Assembly (NCBI RefSeq): GCF_913774285.1
Contig: NZ_CAJYHX010000022.1
Span: 62,001 to 126,000, forward strand
Reading direction: 5' to 3'
DNA: 64,000 nt
Origin: an uncultured Sphingomonas sp.
GTDB taxonomy: Bacteria > Pseudomonadota > Alphaproteobacteria > Sphingomonadales > Sphingomonadaceae
Positions 38,401-46,424 of the stretch are shown in pieces. The stretch's first letter is position 1. Each line of letters begins with the position of its first letter. The notes under the pieces are model-generated. The model did not search any database. It saw only the letters and a list, made by a program, of their open reading frames with translations, and had not been told where the DNA came from. The position numbers and the translations under genes are program-made.

Positions 38401-41314
38401 GCGTGATCGAAGTCGCGGACGAATTATAGGCGACGGTGGCGCTGACCGGGCCGGTCGTCGGCGCCGAAGGCGGGCTGACCGTGAAGCTGAAGTTCTCAAT
38501 GACGGCGTAGGGCGCGCCCAAACCGGACGTCGTATCCCGCGCACGAACGATGAAGCTGAACGTGCCGGCCGTTGTCGGCGTGCCCGACAAGGTGCCGCCC
38601 GTGCCGAGGCTCAGTCCCGGCGGCAGCGTGCCGCTAAACACGTCGTAGGTATAGGGCGCCGTGCCGCCACCTGCGACAAAGCCGCCGGTATAGGCCTGAC
38701 CGACGGTGCCCGACAGGGGCGTCGTTGGGTCAAGCGAGAAGATGGGAGTCGTGACGATCGCCGTATAGGCCTGGCTGGCACTATAGGGGGCACCCGCACC
38801 GGTCGACTGGTCGGTCGCGGTGACCGTGAAGTTGTAGTTGTTGCTTGCCGTGGCGGTGCCGGACAGCACACCGCTGGACGATAGGGTCCAGCCAGGCGGC
38901 AGCGCGCCGGCGGTGACGGCGAAGGTATAGGCGCCGTTGCCGCCCGAAGCGGTCAGCGTCTGGCTGTACGGCGCTCCTGCGGCCCAGGGCGAGAGACTGG
39001 TGGGGGTGATGGTGATCGTCGCCGCGGCGACGGTGAGCGAATAGGCGCGATTGGCGGAGAACGGCGCGCCCGCCCCGCTCGAGCTGTCCGTGGCGGTGAC
39101 GGTGAAGTTGAAGGTGCCGCCTGCGCTCGGCGTGCCCGACAGCGTTCCGCTGCTTGACAGGGTGAGGCCCGCGGGCAACGCCCCCGCCGTGACCGAATAG
39201 GTGTAAGGCGAGACGCCGCCGCTCGCGGTGATCGTCTGGCTGTAGGCGACCCCGGCGGTCGCGCCGGTCAGGGTCGTGGGGGTCAAGGCGATGGTCGGCG
39301 CGCCGACGGTGACCGAGTAGCTCTTCGACACCGAATAGGGGCCGCCGCTGCCCGCCGAGGCGCTGTCGGTCGCGGTGACGGTGAAGTTGAAGGTGCCGGT
39401 CTGGCTGGGCGTGCCCGTGAGGGTGCTCCCCGAAAGGATCAGTCCGGCAGGAAGCGTGCCCGCGGTGATGGCATAGCTGTAGGGTGCGGTGCCGCTCCCC
39501 GCGGTGAAGCTTTGCGAATAGCTCGTGCCGGCAGTGGCGGCGGGAAGCGCCCCGGCCGCCGGCGACAGCGTCAGCGTCGGCGAGGCGATGACCAGCGACA
39601 GGCTGCCGGTCGCCTGGGTGAAGCCAGAGGGCGTCGAGCTGTCCGTCACGTTCGCGGTGAAGCTGAACGTGCCGCTCGCCGTCGGCGTGCCGGTGATCGT
39701 GCAGTTGGTGTTGAGCTGGGTGCCGGCAGGAAGCGCGCCCGAGGCAAGCGTGGTGCTGCAGCTATAGGGCGAGCTGCCGCCGGTGGTGACGATCTGCACG
39801 CCGCTCAGCGCCGAGCCGCGCGTGCCGCTGCCGGTCAGGCTGGCGGAAAGCGTGGGGTTGCTGACCGGCACCGTCACCGTGGCCGGCGCCGAGGTGCCCG
39901 CGCCGTTGCTGGCGGTGTAGGTGAAACTGTCGTTGCCGCGGTAGTGGGCCGGTGCCGAATAGGTGACCAGGCCCACATTGCTGATCGAGACGCTGCCGCC
40001 ATTGGCGGTGGTCGCCGATCCGACCGCGTAGGCGGTGGGGCTGTTCGTCACTTGCCCGGCGAGGCTGAACGTCGCCCCGGTCGCGCCATAGGCGACCGCC
40101 GGGGCGGTGTAGGCCGATGCCACGGGTGCCGAAACATAGGTGAACTGGTCTGCTGCGCTGGTCGCGCTGGTGCCCGCGGCGGTGGTGACGCGCACGTCCA
40201 CCGTACCGGTGCCCGCGGGCGATGTGGCGGTGATCTGCGTGGCGTTGTTGACAGTGTAGCCCGCGGCCGCGGTCGCTCCGAACACGACGCCGGTCGCACC
40301 GCTCAAGTTCGTACCCGTGATCACGACGCTGGTACCGCCCGCCGTCGATCCCGACGCGGGCGAGATCGAGGTTACCGTCGGGGTGGCGACCACCACGGTA
40401 CTATCGGAGTAGCTCGCGGTATTCGATGCGCCGCCGCCCGACAATTGCACGGAGGGCGTGAGTGGACTCGAGGCGTTGCTGGCGAAATTGGCGTTCAGCG
40501 TGATCGTCGGTCCCGAGCCCGCGCTGAACCCGGTCGTGCGCGAGCACGATCCCGACTGGCCCGACCCGCTGCAGCTCCAGCCCGAGCCCGAGGCGCTCGA
40601 ATAGGTCATGCCGCTCGGCAGCGTGAAGGTGGCGGTGAGCGTCGCGCTGGTGGTGGCACCACCCGAGACGCTGGGCGTGATCGTGTACGCAAGCGAACCG
40701 CCCTGCACGGCATTGCCGCTGTGGCTCATCGTGACGCCGAGCGTAGTGCCCGACGAGCAGCTTATATTGATCTGGACACTTCTGGCGCTTCCATAGGGCA
40801 CCGGATTGGTGTTGTTGCCAGTAATGTCGTAGCTCGACAGCCCGAGCTGCAGATTGTCAACGGAACTGGTCCCGGTGAAGGTGAACGATCCACTTCCGCT
40901 CGTGGCGGTTGAGTCCTGCAGCGAGTCCGGCGCGTAGGTGGTGTTGTTGTTCTGCGTATAGGTTACGAAGACATGCGCACCCTGCGTATTGCCCGACCAG
41001 GAATAGGTGACCGTTTCCCCGTTGACGAGCGGCTGGCTGGTGAAGTTGTAGTCGGGATTGCCGGCCGCATCGACGGTGTAGGTGCGACTGAAGGTGTTGA
41101 TCTCATTGCAGGCAGCTGATGCTGCAAATGCGTGCGCCGGTGCGAAGACGAACATGCCGCCCGCCACTGCCGCGCGAAGTTTCCGCTGCGCCAGCCAGGA
41201 AGGCCACCTAGTCGCACGCGGCGAATCCACGGCATCCTCGTGGCGCGTTTCGCTGAAAACGGCAGCAGCAATCCGGCCATAGGCGGACTGCACCTTTCCC
41301 AAACCCCAAACCAT
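35495..41314 (-). CDS. giant Ig-repeat autotransporter
   Basis: A 1939-residue protein. The ATG at 41314 is preferred over a TTG at 41320. An unusually long leader (about 65 residues, ending AHAFAASAA) precedes an N-terminal beta region with a cysteine pair. An IPT/TIG domain (about 310-395, TVTSISPASGSTAGGTSVV) is followed by five or six putative-Ig repeats of about 90 residues (ASGGxxPYTYSVTAGALPAG pattern). Then come about five cadherin-like Ig repeats of about 90 residues with YxGADSFTYTATGPGGTS. An Ala/Gly linker leads to a C-terminal autotransporter beta-barrel (about 1660-1939) ending VLIGKEF. It should be surface-exposed or released; adhesion is the usual inference. The repeats are long near-identical units, so copy number may vary. 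Confidence 0.88.
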   Translation of the reverse strand: MVWGLGKVQSAYGRIAAAVFSETRHEDAVDSPRATRWPSWLAQRKLRAAVAGGMFVFAPAHAFAASAACNEINTFSRTYTVDAAGNPDYNFTSQPLVNGETVTYSWSGNTQGAHVFVTYTQNNNTTYAPDSLQDSTATSGSGSFTFTGTSSVDNLQLGLSSYDITGNNTNPVPYGSARSVQINISCSSGTTLGVTMSHSGNAVQGGSLAYTITPSVSGGATTSATLTATFTLPSGMTYSSASGSGWSCSGSGQSGSCSRTTGFSAGSGPTITLNANFASNASSPLTPSVQLSGGGASNTASYSDSTVVVATPTVTSISPASGSTAGGTSVVITGTNLSGATGVVFGATAAAGYTVNNATQITATSPAGTGTVDVRVTTAAGTSATSAADQFTYVSAPVASAYTAPAVAYGATGATFSLAGQVTNSPTAYAVGSATTANGGSVSISNVGLVTYSAPAHYRGNDSFTYTASNGAGTSAPATVTVPVSNPTLSASLTGSGTRGSALSGVQIVTTGGSSPYSCSTTLASGALPAGTQLNTNCTITGTPTASGTFSFTANVTDSSTPSGFTQATGSLSLVIASPTLTLSPAAGALPAATAGTSYSQSFTAGSGTAPYSYAITAGTLPAGLILSGSTLTGTPSQTGTFNFTVTATDSASAGSGGPYSVSKSYSVTVGAPTIALTPTTLTGATAGVAYSQTITASGGVSPYTYSVTAGALPAGLTLSSSGTLSGTPSAGGTFNFTVTATDSSSGAGAPFSANRAYSLTVAAATITITPTSLSPWAAGAPYSQTLTASGGNGAYTFAVTAGALPPGWTLSSSGVLSGTATASNNYNFTVTATDQSTGAGAPYSASQAYTAIVTTPIFSLDPTTPLSGTVGQAYTGGFVAGGGTAPYTYDVFSGTLPPGLSLGTGGTLSGTPTTAGTFSFIVRARDTTSGLGAPYAVIENFSFTVSPPSAPTTGPVSATVAYNSSATSITLALSGPTATSVAVVTPPAHGTATVNGLAIEYTPTADYYGADSFTYTATNSGGTSAQATVSITVSTPAAPTAANRSGVAIPYNSGGTAIDLSTSISGVHTSITVATAPAHGTTSVAGDVVTYTPTAGYDGADSFTYTATGPGGTSAPATVGLVVATPAAPTVADRSGVEVPTGSTGTAIDLSSSITGVHTSIAVVTAPTHGTTTVAGDIVTYIPTAGYMGADSFTYTATGPGGTSAPGTVSINVTTPAAPTVADRSGVTVAYNSPGAPIDLTASVSGVYTSIAVATAPAHGSTTVSGNVVTYIPNSGSFGPDSFTYTATGPGGTSTPATVNVTVATPPPPAAVPGNSAVPAATTAQPGSTSEIDLSALVNGNFTSIEIQTPPSHGTLTLRTITASPAGGGVRPLAVTTVTAVYTPAINYTGPDSFSFVAVGPGGRSAPAAVTIQVVAPLPQALPKTAETGDGQRVSVDLTAGATNGPFTGAAVVSMTPADAAVTQVVASGSGASQAYRLDIVPAARFGGKIVIQYTLSNAFGTSAPATVTVTVAARPDPTLDPNVRGLSDAQAEAARRFGRAQVSNFMRRTEQLHNGGGSGKPQMGISLASQDQHPVVRGNPAFDSYATAITERMRMSGEDPALGAIARRKPSAPNGAGASGTVPGNLSRTAMASTPAGAAATGLGAAPGNDDGDGGDGTRRKGSVALWSGGAIDIGTQDATSDRAKITATTSGLSTGADIKLAEGVLFGIGGGYSNDVSRIGGSAARVRSESRLVAAYASLMPVDGTFVDGMVGFGDLSFSTRRLEGTTNATAVGNRNGNFTLGAVSLGIDREGGPLRWSLYARGEFLRANLDGYTESGAGRMDLRFDSRDVHSLTGTLGARLEMERRYGEIRMTPRLRFEWNHELQDAAAQRLDYADIPGEAFYSISTFGWSRNQYQLSLGTRMLLPSDWTVDFEGGYRGGGREMAGTLRVLIGKEF

Positions 41315-41659
41315 GTACAAAGCCCCCAGCTGCCCTCCTCAGGGCGCTACACTCTTATAGACAATTTACTTTGTCAGCAACTGGATGCGTGGAAAATGTG
41401 AATTCCAGGTTATCGCGCTTGTACAAATCTTCTAAGATTTAGTGTATTTATCAAATATTCCGCAGTGCGGCGAGCTACCGTGACTCCAGTTTGCCGCGAT
41501 GAAGCATTCTCACCATGTTTGCCAGTCGATACGTCATTGCCGCCCGGCCGATCTTCCAGAATCCTCTTGCAAATCGTCATGATCGGGTATCTAAAATACT
41601 AAATTGGCGTGATGCGGTTTTGATACGGCGCCGTCATGAAATGGTTGGAGGGGGAAGCC
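41315..41659. promoter_or_regulatory. AT-rich divergent intergenic region
   Basis: A 345-bp region between the autotransporter and the tail-collar gene. It is clearly more AT-rich than the rest (TCTAAGATTTAGTGTATTTATC near 41430-41455), as expected for divergent promoters. The ribosome-binding site GGAGGGGG at 41647-41654 fixes the TTG start of the collar gene. No gene is seen. Confidence 0.4.
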
Positions 41660-42298
41660 TTGTCGGATCCATTTATTGGCCAGATCATGCACACCGGTTT
41701 CAGTTTCGCACCGGCGGGCTGGGCATCTTGCAACGGCCAACTCGTCGCTGTTAGCCAGAATACTGCGTTGTTCGCGCTGCTGGGCACTACTTTCGGCGGC
41801 AATGGCGTAAGCACCTTCGCCTTGCCCAATGCGGCAGGCCGATCGTTTGTGGGGCTCGGCCTGAGCACAGCCAGCGGCCAGACCTATGATCCGGGCGAAG
41901 TCGGCGGCACTGAAAACCAGACGCTGACGACCGCCAACATGCCACAGCACAACCATAGCGCCACGTTCGTCGGCGCAGCGGGGCAGACAACGGCTACCGG
42001 TTCGCTTCAGGTGGTCACCGGTCAAACCACCACGCAGGTCAATACGCCTGCGGATGGCTCCCTCCTGGCGAACTGTGCGAATGCCGGTCCCGCTCAGGTA
42101 AAAATCTATGTTCCGGCAGGCACCAGCGGCACGCCGGTGAACCTGGGCGGTGTCAACATCACGGGCGGCAGCTTCACGCCGCAAGGGTCGGTCCAGGTAA
42201 ACCCCGCGGGGAACAACATCCCGTTCTCCATCATGAGCCCGTTTCTGGCCATGCAGACCAATATCGCGCTTCGGGGGATCTATCCCGCACGGAATTGA
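41660..42298 (+). CDS. phage tail collar domain protein (Mdp-like)
   Basis: A 212-residue protein. I choose the TTG at 41660 because GGAGGGGG lies five bases before it and the protein then begins SDPFIGQIMHTGFSFAPAGW, the normal family N-terminus. An ATG at 41636 adds eight residues without a ribosome-binding site. The collar motif GTTFGGNGVSTFALPNAAGR and the MPQHNHS block are conserved. The C-terminus (PFLAMQTNIALRGIYP) is typical of microcystin-dependent-protein-like relatives of short tail fibres. No phage structural genes are nearby, so it is a domesticated surface or secreted protein. Confidence 0.9.
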   Translation: MSDPFIGQIMHTGFSFAPAGWASCNGQLVAVSQNTALFALLGTTFGGNGVSTFALPNAAGRSFVGLGLSTASGQTYDPGEVGGTENQTLTTANMPQHNHSATFVGAAGQTTATGSLQVVTGQTTTQVNTPADGSLLANCANAGPAQVKIYVPAGTSGTPVNLGGVNITGGSFTPQGSVQVNPAGNNIPFSIMSPFLAMQTNIALRGIYPARN

Positions 42299-42359
42299 TC
42301 AGATGGATCCATGCGTGCCACGCGGTGTATGCGCATGGCCCGATACGCGCCCTCCACCG

Positions 42360-42647
42360 TCAGGAAAAAACGGCCTCGTAAAAGCGACGGTCGGAGGGTC
42401 GCAACTGCGTCAGCAGGATGGCGTGCGGGCCGCCCTTTCCGCAATCGAGATCATAGGTCCCGTCGATCAGGAAGACGTGGAGCGGCGACTCGAAGAACAG
42501 TGAAAATGGTTCGCGAACATCGAAGCCCCGCATCGGGTTGCGCCGATCGATCCGCTCCAGCGTGATTTCCACCGGCTCGGGGAGCGTTGCCACCCGCACC
42601 TTGCGACCTACCCAAGGCTCGAAGTCTTCGGGTGTAAGCAAATGCAT
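42360..42647 (-). CDS. DUF6916-like small protein
   Basis: A 95-residue protein, MHLLTPEDFEPWVGRKVRV at the start and GPHAILLTQLRP near the end, with a central FSLFFESP. This is the pattern of small beta-rich proteins often found beside tail-collar (Mdp-like) genes. It is convergent with the collar gene and divergent from the GNAT gene. The function is unknown. Confidence 0.65.
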   Translation of the reverse strand: MHLLTPEDFEPWVGRKVRVATLPEPVEITLERIDRRNPMRGFDVREPFSLFFESPLHVFLIDGTYDLDCGKGGPHAILLTQLRPSDRRFYEAVFS

Positions 42648-42712
42648 CTTTTGTCCCGCTCCGGATTGTGCACGTTGTTGTCGGTGAAGTATCCTGCCGT
42701 GAACTATCGACT

Positions 42713-43327
42713 ATGGGAAGCGCACGAACATCGGAATTGCGCGTCAGAGATCTGCCGTTGACCGAGAGACTATTGCGCTTCCCCCCCTTTCCGCCAAGTC
42801 GACGTCCGGCGGTCGACACCGGCGCGCTGCAAGCCTTCGGGATCACGTTGCGTGCCGCGTCGCTGGGAGATCTTCCTGAACTGGCTGGCCTGTATGCCCA
42901 ACTTCGCCTGCCCGAATTGTTGTTTCACCCCTGGTCGCAGGCGGAGAAGCACGCCTTTGTCGACGAGCAATTCCGCCTCCAGCACCACCACTTCGTCCGG
43001 CATTACCGGCGGGCGGACTTCTGGATCCTGCTGCGCGACGATGTGCCAATCGGCCGCCTGTATCTCGACCGCAGCACGTCCGAATGGCGCATCATCGACA
43101 TCCTTCTCGCGACCGTCTGGCGGGCCCGGGGCCTTGGCTCGAAGGTGATCGCCTGGGTCCAGCAAGGCGCTGCCGCCGCCGGCGCGCGCAGCGTGGCGCT
43201 ATCGGTCGCCGTCGACAATCGACGCGCGCACCTGCTCTACACCCGCCTCGGCTTCACCGACGTGGACGCAGGTGACGGCCTCCACCAGCCCATGCGGTGG
43301 CGAGTGCCCTCAGCTCCCTCCGCATAG
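42713..43327 (+). CDS. GNAT family N-acetyltransferase
   Basis: A 204-residue protein. The start is uncertain: the ATG at 42713 is used, but a GTG at 42668 is in frame. The GNAT core starts at about residue 46 (ITLRAASLGDLPELAGLY). The acetyl-CoA loop is ARGLGSKV, and the C-terminal beta strand has NRRAHLLYTRLGF. The middle QFRLQHHHFVRHY segment is, as I recall, characteristic of GNATs encoded beside tail-collar genes. The acceptor is unknown; a cluster protein is possible. Confidence 0.8.
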   Translation: MGSARTSELRVRDLPLTERLLRFPPFPPSRRPAVDTGALQAFGITLRAASLGDLPELAGLYAQLRLPELLFHPWSQAEKHAFVDEQFRLQHHHFVRHYRRADFWILLRDDVPIGRLYLDRSTSEWRIIDILLATVWRARGLGSKVIAWVQQGAAAAGARSVALSVAVDNRRAHLLYTRLGFTDVDAGDGLHQPMRWRVPSAPSA

Positions 43328-43900
43328 TTGCGCGTGCAGCCAGGGGCTCATTTCCGCGTCGATCACCAGATGGACGCGCGCGTCGGCGCCTGCGTTGTCG
43401 ACGCGGTGCGGGTCGCTCAGCCGGAGATACCAGACCTCGCCGGGCGCCATCACCACGGGGTGGCGATTGACCTCGAACCGCACTTGGGAATTGGTAAGGA
43501 TGGGTATGTGGAGCCGCACCAGCCCTTCTTCCGCGCAGAGACCCCCGTCGCGATGCTCGCGGATGCACGAGCCCGGTCCCAACCGCATCAGCCGTACGGA
43601 ACGCAAGGCGCAATCGAAGTGGGTGAGCACCGCGCGCAGATAGGGCGCATGCTGCAAGGCTGGCGCATCGACGAAGTCGCGGGCGTCCGGCTGCGCGGCG
43701 ATCTGCAGGATGGGATGGTCGGCGCCGACGGGCGTGCGGAGCGGCATCACGCCCCAGTCCCCCTTGTAGTTCTGCGGCACGAAATGCGGCGTCCAAGCGC
43801 TCCCGGCTAGCACCGCGAGATCCGCGTGCAGCCGCGCGGGATCGAAGATCAGCGGCAAGCGCACGCGATCGGGATAGACGTAGCGCATCTCCGCTTCCAC
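43310..43900 (-). CDS. aspartyl/asparaginyl beta-hydroxylase domain protein
   Basis: A 196-residue protein. The GTG at 43900 follows AAGGA; an ATG at 43888 is the alternative start. It is a cupin-fold 2-oxoglutarate/Fe(II) oxygenase of the AspH family: REHRDGG gives His116 and Asp118, SDPHRVDN gives His165, and the Arg in RLHIPIL or VRFEVN would bind 2-oxoglutarate. AspH enzymes hydroxylate Asp or Asn side chains in proteins or free amino acids. It overlaps the GNAT stop region convergently and is divergent from the Nif11-sulfotransferase gene (78 bp). Confidence 0.85.
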   Translation of the reverse strand: MEAEMRYVYPDRVRLPLIFDPARLHADLAVLAGSAWTPHFVPQNYKGDWGVMPLRTPVGADHPILQIAAQPDARDFVDAPALQHAPYLRAVLTHFDCALRSVRLMRLGPGSCIREHRDGGLCAEEGLVRLHIPILTNSQVRFEVNRHPVVMAPGEVWYLRLSDPHRVDNAGADARVHLVIDAEMSPWLHAQLCGGS

Positions 43901-43978
43901 GCGATCCTTCCCTCCCGGTCATCGGCTGCACCGCTTGCAAATGCGCCGCCACCTGCGATCATGCGACCGGGGAGAAGA

Positions 43979-45133
43979 ATGCGCAACGCATTGCACGCCT
44001 TTCAGACGGCAGTGATGGCAGATCCCGAACTGCAGCGGCAGCTCGGGGCATGCGAGCGCCACGAAATCTTCTCGGCACTGGCGATGGCGGTGGCCGACCG
44101 GTTGGGACTGACACTGGCCCAAGAGGACCTCGCACCCCGCGCCCGCGCCGTGCCGGTTGAACCAACCCCGGAATGGCCTCCGCTCGAATGGCTGCCGGTG
44201 GGTTTCGTCCCGTCCGAGTACGGGCCCTTGGTCGACTGGGCCTATTTCGGCGACGACGCGCTGCAGGACAGCTTTTTCGAAGAATCGGTGCAGCGCGCGC
44301 GGTCGCGACCGTTCAATCGGGTTTTTCGCCGGGTCACCAGGCTCGACGACTTCATCGACAACGCACTGCCCGATGAAGCCGCCCCGTTGCGCGGGCTTGT
44401 GTATCACATGTCGCGCTGTGGCTCGACGCTGGTCGCACAGATGCTGGGTGCGCTGCCTGCGACGCTGTCCTTGTCGGAGCCAGGCCCGTTCGACGCAGCG
44501 ATCCGTCTCGCCATGAGCAGAGCGGACCTCGCCGGCGAGCGCGGTGGCGCGCTGCTGCGCGCGATGGCCTCGGCGCTGGGCCGCGCGCGACGCAGCGAAC
44601 GACACTGTTTCTTCAAGCTGGACAGCTGGCACATCCTGGCTTTCCAGCGGATCCAGGCCGCCCTCCCGCACGTGCCATGGGTTTATCTGTTTCGAGACCC
44701 GGTGGAGGTGCTCGTCTCGCAGGTGCGGCTGCGCGGGTACCAGACGGTCCCCGAGCTCGTGCCCAGCGGGCTATACGACATTGGTGACGACGTGCCCGGG
44801 CCGGAGGATCTGTGCGCCCGCATTCTGGCGAAACATCACGAGGCGGCGATTTGTGCGCTCGCCGGACCGCAGGGCATGGCGATAAACTATGCCAGCTTGC
44901 CGGACGCCCTGGCGGACAGGCTTGCCCCGCATTTCGGCCTGTCGCTGACCCGCGACGAACGGGCGGCGGTGGCGCGTGCCAGTCGCAGGAATGCCAAGGC
45001 GCCCGAACAGCTTTTTGTTCCCGACGGCGCGCGGAAGCATGTCGATGCCAGCCCGGCAATATTGGAAGCCGTACGTTGCCATCTTGCCGCGCTACATGGA
45101 AAGCTTGAAGATGCCGAGAACCTCGCAAGCTAG
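43979..45133 (+). CDS. Nif11-leader-like domain fused to a sulfotransferase
   Basis: A 384-residue protein with its ATG at 43979 after GGGGAGAAGA. Residues 1-55 (ALHAFQTAVMADPELQRQL, then EIFSALAMAVADRLGL) match the Nif11-like leader fold otherwise seen on ribosomal peptide precursors. From about residue 135 a sulfotransferase domain begins: HMSRCGSTLVAQML (145-150 is the PAPS 5'-phosphate loop SRCGST), CFFKLDSWH, and VYLFRDPVEVLVSQVR as the 3'-phosphate motif. It should transfer sulfate from PAPS to an unknown acceptor. The Nif11 part might be a docking or recognition element. Confidence 0.75.
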   Translation: MRNALHAFQTAVMADPELQRQLGACERHEIFSALAMAVADRLGLTLAQEDLAPRARAVPVEPTPEWPPLEWLPVGFVPSEYGPLVDWAYFGDDALQDSFFEESVQRARSRPFNRVFRRVTRLDDFIDNALPDEAAPLRGLVYHMSRCGSTLVAQMLGALPATLSLSEPGPFDAAIRLAMSRADLAGERGGALLRAMASALGRARRSERHCFFKLDSWHILAFQRIQAALPHVPWVYLFRDPVEVLVSQVRLRGYQTVPELVPSGLYDIGDDVPGPEDLCARILAKHHEAAICALAGPQGMAINYASLPDALADRLAPHFGLSLTRDERAAVARASRRNAKAPEQLFVPDGARKHVDASPAILEAVRCHLAALHGKLEDAENLAS

Positions 45134-45596
45134 ACCGACGATAGGACCTAGTGCACCGATAACGGCCATGTGCTAACAGGATCGCAAGCCTATTCTAGAA
45201 GGCGCACGTCTTGGCGGCACTATCAACTCTGGGGGTAACCAGCCTCGCCTAGACGAGGCGATGGAGTTCCGCACGCATGACGATGCGGTGCTCCGTTCAA
45301 GATCAACCTGCTTCCGCAGGCGCCGATCGGCCTGAGACCCTAGCGGCTCCTGCTTCTGATCGGTGCGCCTCGGCATTGCCGCAGAGACGCCGGGCAAGGG
45401 CATCGCTGCGCGCACCCCTGCCCATGCCGGAGCAATGGCCCCAACTGGCCGCACGCCAAAGAAACCACGCCATCAGCTCAAATCATGATGACTTGACTAC
45501 GCCCAATCCACGGCACTCCCGTCCATTTTGGCGCAGTTGGCACTAGTTGAACCATGTCTACCGTTAATATACATGGGACCCCGATGGGGGTGCAAC
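45134..45596. other. intergenic region upstream of the four-gene biosynthetic operon
   Basis: This 463-bp interval has no convincing gene on either strand; the longest open frames (45173-45454 minus, 45277-45546 plus) have no ribosome-binding site and shadow-like composition. A small CCTCG-CCTAGA-CGAGG stem lies near 45242-45257. The 3' part (45480-45590) is AT-richer, with a TTGACT hexamer and a CCATGT/ACATGG dyad spaced by 13 bases, a plausible promoter and operator area. Confidence 0.4.
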
Positions 45597-46424
45597 ATGG
45601 TCGATTCTCTACGAGCTGTCATATTGCCGGTTCTTGAAACCATGCCGGATTCGCGCATCAGGGACAATCTTGTTGATGGGTTTTCCAAGCAATCGCATGC
45701 GCTTGACAGGATAGAGGACGGGTTTCACGCGCTGACGCGGCAGCGGCAGGATGCGGAAGCACTGTGCCTGTTCTTCCATAGCTGGTCGCAGACCAACAAC
45801 AGTGCCGCGACCGTTGCAGGCATCGGAAACCGCCTGACACTCATGCTGCATCGCGGGCAGCAGGTGCGCGATGCGGACGCGCTGCTGCGCACGCTCACCA
45901 GTCTGGACCGGATCATCGACGAGGATCTCGCGGTGACGCACCGGGTCCTTCATGCGGACATGTTCTACCGCATGGCCACCGATATCGTCGGCGAGGATCG
46001 TTGGATGTCGCGGCGCTATCTTCACCCGGCGGCGAAGGCGTTCAAGGACTGGAAGGATCACAATTCGCTGCGCGAGCGCGATCCGATGATCGCGCTGCTG
46101 ACCACGTTGACGCACGAGATCTACACACACGGCGAAGTCGAGTTCATCCTCCCGCTTTTCCGGCGCTGGCTGGCCCGCGACTATGGCTTCCCCGAAGCTT
46201 CGGTCCGCCAGACCCTCGCCTGGATCAGCGTCCATACCGGCCCTACCGAGAAGAACCATTTCTTCCACGCGCTGCGGGCGCTGGAGCATTTTGCCACGGC
46301 CATGGACGTCGCGATCGGCGACTATGCTCTGGAATCTATCGTCGCCGATTATCTGGAGAAGAAGGCCCAGGTGATCGAGCAGATCTGCCTGCGCAGTGCG
46401 ATCGGGATCGAGGCGGTCCATTGA
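45597..46424 (+). CDS. haem-oxygenase-like di-iron enzyme candidate
   Basis: A 275-residue, largely helical protein. The ATG at 45597 follows GGGGG by six bases. Three His/Glu-rich helices are spaced as in haem-oxygenase-like di-iron oxidases (HDO): EDLAVTHRVLHADMF (Glu109, His115, His119), LTHEIYTHGEVEF (His173, Glu174, His178, Glu180) and HTGPTEKNHFFHALRALEHF (His213, Glu218, His221, His224, Glu230, His231). HDO enzymes oxidise amino or fatty acids in natural-product pathways. The assignment rests on motif spacing only. It is translationally coupled to the next gene (TTGA). Confidence 0.5.
   Translation: MVDSLRAVILPVLETMPDSRIRDNLVDGFSKQSHALDRIEDGFHALTRQRQDAEALCLFFHSWSQTNNSAATVAGIGNRLTLMLHRGQQVRDADALLRTLTSLDRIIDEDLAVTHRVLHADMFYRMATDIVGEDRWMSRRYLHPAAKAFKDWKDHNSLRERDPMIALLTTLTHEIYTHGEVEFILPLFRRWLARDYGFPEASVRQTLAWISVHTGPTEKNHFFHALRALEHFATAMDVAIGDYALESIVADYLEKKAQVIEQICLRSAIGIEAVH

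Noticed and set aside
35696..40912. Long plus-strand frames (467, 543 and 466 codons) opposite the autotransporter
   Set aside because: Composition follows the repeat structure of the real gene on the other strand; no ribosome-binding sites or motifs.
41660..42298. Prophage remnant based on the tail-collar gene
   Set aside because: No other phage structural, lysis or packaging gene is nearby; the gene sits with DUF6916 and GNAT genes as in domesticated Mdp-like loci.
45173..45546. Small open frames before the biosynthetic operon as a peptide precursor
   Set aside because: No ribosome-binding site, no leader-like or repeated core, and overlapping frames on both strands look equally random.
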